A stretch of 34,854 nucleotides of DNA. It comes from Prolixibacteraceae bacterium. GTDB taxonomy: Bacteria > Bacteroidota > Bacteroidia > Bacteroidales > Prolixibacteraceae. Below the pieces are notes generated by a model. That model ran no database searches and was not told the origin of the DNA. It was given only the letters and a program-made list of their open reading frames with translations. The position numbers were made by a program, and so were the translations under genes. The stretch lies in NCBI GenBank assembly GCA_029265875.1, contig JAJUGS010000008.1, positions 1 through 34,854 of the forward strand, read 5' to 3'. Shown one piece after another: positions 33,873 through 34,854 of the stretch (position 1 is its first letter; each line of letters starts with the position of its first letter).

Positions 33873-34854
33873 CTATTTCGGGGTTTTTTCGTCCGGATAT
33901 CGCCTTGCCCATTCCTGCCAGAAAAGTTTTACTTCACTTTTCATCTCTTTTGACAACGAAAGAATACCAAAAAGGTTGGGAATCGTCATCAAAGCTATGG
34001 TGATTCCGGAGAGGGTCCAGATAATGGTGGTGTCGGTAAACGAAGCCAGAAAGAAGCCAATTACATAAATGATATGGTAATAAATGACTTTCCCTGAACC
34101 CCACAAATAGGTAACCGCACGGTCGCCGTAATACGACCAGCTGATGGCGGTTGAAAACGCAAATAGTAACAATCCGAAAGCAACCACATATTTTCCGTAA
34201 TCGCCAAACCAGCTTTTTGTAAAGGCAACTGTGGTTAGCGGAGCACTGTGCAATAACGATTTTCCGGTTAAACTAATACCGGTCTGACCGACCAGTTTCC
34301 CGTTGTTAAAATTGATTTTTCCTGAATAGGGCTGATTGTTCAGCCAAACCTTTACATCTTCGGCTACCGAACGCGAATGAATCATGGTTGGCTGGTTCTC
34401 AATCACTCCGTTTACAACATTCAGTTCGCCAGTAAACAAAGGTAAATCGGCTTTTTTTGCCAGAAAATGATACAGTTTATCGATATCCTGTTCATTTTTA
34501 TCAGAATAAGTTCCTTTCAAAACAAATAAATCCGCAGCCTGAAACTTGTTTTCGTATTTTTCTTTCCAGACACCCGATGAAAGAATTACCAAACCAGTGA
34601 GAGAACAAATGATTATTGTGTCGATAAAAGGTTCCAGCAACGCCACAAGACCTTCCGAAACGGGTTCGTGCGCGCGGGCTGCTGCATGGGCAATTGGTGC
34701 TGAACCTTGTCCTGCCTCGTTGGAATAAAGCCCTCTTTTCACTCCCCACATAATTGCATTTCCAAATACTGCACCGAATGCTGCATTAAGATTGAAGGCT
34801 GAACTGAAGATCAAAGCAAACATATCGGGGACAATTTTAATATTGACAACCAAA
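33873..34854 (-). CDS. AgcS family sodium:amino-acid symporter, C-terminal part (N-terminus beyond the window)
   Basis: Inner-membrane sodium:alanine/glycine symporter; only the last 326 codons are visible and the frame runs off the right edge. The family motif N-E-A-G-Q-G-S-A-P-I-A-H-A-A-A is at visible residues 45-59. A membrane segment follows (I-D-T-I-I-I-C-S-L-T-G-L-V-I-L-S-S-G). Further segments include Y-V-V-A-F-G-L-L-L-F-A-F-S-T-A-I-S-W-S-Y-Y-G-D and two more hydrophobic stretches before the charged tail. Between them, visible residues 97-205 form a soluble insert of about 110 residues rich in Asp, Lys and Asn with no hydrophobic stretch. Family members I know go from that segment almost directly into an A-x-A-F segment. 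Transport substrate (alanine, glycine or similar) is inferred. Confidence 0.9.
   Translation of the reverse strand, partial: LVVNIKIVPDMFALIFSSAFNLNAAFGAVFGNAIMWGVKRGLYSNEAGQGSAPIAHAAARAHEPVSEGLVALLEPFIDTIIICSLTGLVILSSGVWKEKYENKFQAADLFVLKGTYSDKNEQDIDKLYHFLAKKADLPLFTGELNVVNGVIENQPTMIHSRSVAEDVKVWLNNQPYSGKINFNNGKLVGQTGISLTGKSLLHSAPLTTVAFTKSWFGDYGKYVVAFGLLLFAFSTAISWSYYGDRAVTYLWGSGKVIYYHIIYVIGFFLASFTDTTIIWTLSGITIALMTIPNLFGILSLSKEMKSEVKLFWQEWARRYPDEKTPK

Overview
The window looks like a chromosomal segment from a Bacteroidota bacterium, most likely of the Bacteroidales/Marinilabiliales type. Three things point there: TAnnTTTG-type -7 promoter elements in front of several genes with no strong Shine-Dalgarno sequences; the gene order pdxJ / CBS protein / nadK / DUF6089 / uppS / bamA / ompH / ompH / murI, which I recognise as characteristic of the phylum; and phylum-typical choices such as a GT3-family glycogen synthase, a fused FtcD and a PD40-OmpA protein. 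The genus cannot be fixed from the sequence alone. I see no rRNA, tRNA, CRISPR array, insertion sequence or prophage.

Layout, left to right. (1) 1-4699, plus strand: a secreted S9 peptidase lipoprotein whose first codons are cut by the window edge, a Gfo/Idh/MocA oxidoreductase, and malQ, which overlaps it by 8 bp. (2) 4700-5415: a small AT-rich island with a DUF433 antitoxin-like gene and a DUF5615 PIN-like toxin gene broken by an in-frame TAG. (3) 5412-7706: an alpha/beta hydrolase and pdxJ on the minus strand, diverging from a CBS-ACT protein. (4) 7020-17219, plus strand: nadK, then the envelope cluster DUF6089 protein, uppS, bamA and two Skp/OmpH periplasmic chaperones ending in a strong terminator, then a GT3 glycogen synthase and murI. 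(5) 17353-19458, minus strand: an N-acetylhexosamine 1-kinase-like phosphotransferase and a sugar-1-phosphate nucleotidyltransferase, a plausible amino-sugar salvage pair. (6) 19753-24708: an Lrp/AsnC regulator; rlmB coupled to an ABC-F ATPase on the minus strand; then rlmD on the plus strand. (7) 24867-31211: a PD40-OmpA outer-membrane protein, a YfcC-family transporter, and diverging from it the histidine-degradation pair hutI-ftcD. (8) 31216-34854, minus strand: mutS2 and the C-terminal part of an AgcS sodium:amino-acid symporter that runs off the right edge.

How it works together. The centre is envelope biogenesis: lipid-carrier synthesis (UppS), outer-membrane protein folding (Skp proteins and BamA) and a peptidoglycan precursor (MurI). 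Around it lie carbon storage (MalQ, GT3 synthase), cofactor synthesis (PdxJ, NadK) and amino-acid catabolism and uptake (HutI, FtcD, YfcC, AgcS).

Most of the window is ordinary core genome and I see no clearly new multi-gene system. The best leads are local: the nonsense-broken toxin beside an intact antitoxin, the Tyr/Gly-rich insertion in the BamA barrel, the roughly 110-residue soluble insertion in the AgcS transporter, the CBS-ACT protein tied to nadK behind a near-perfect promoter palindrome, and several kinds of micro-repeat in intergenic DNA.
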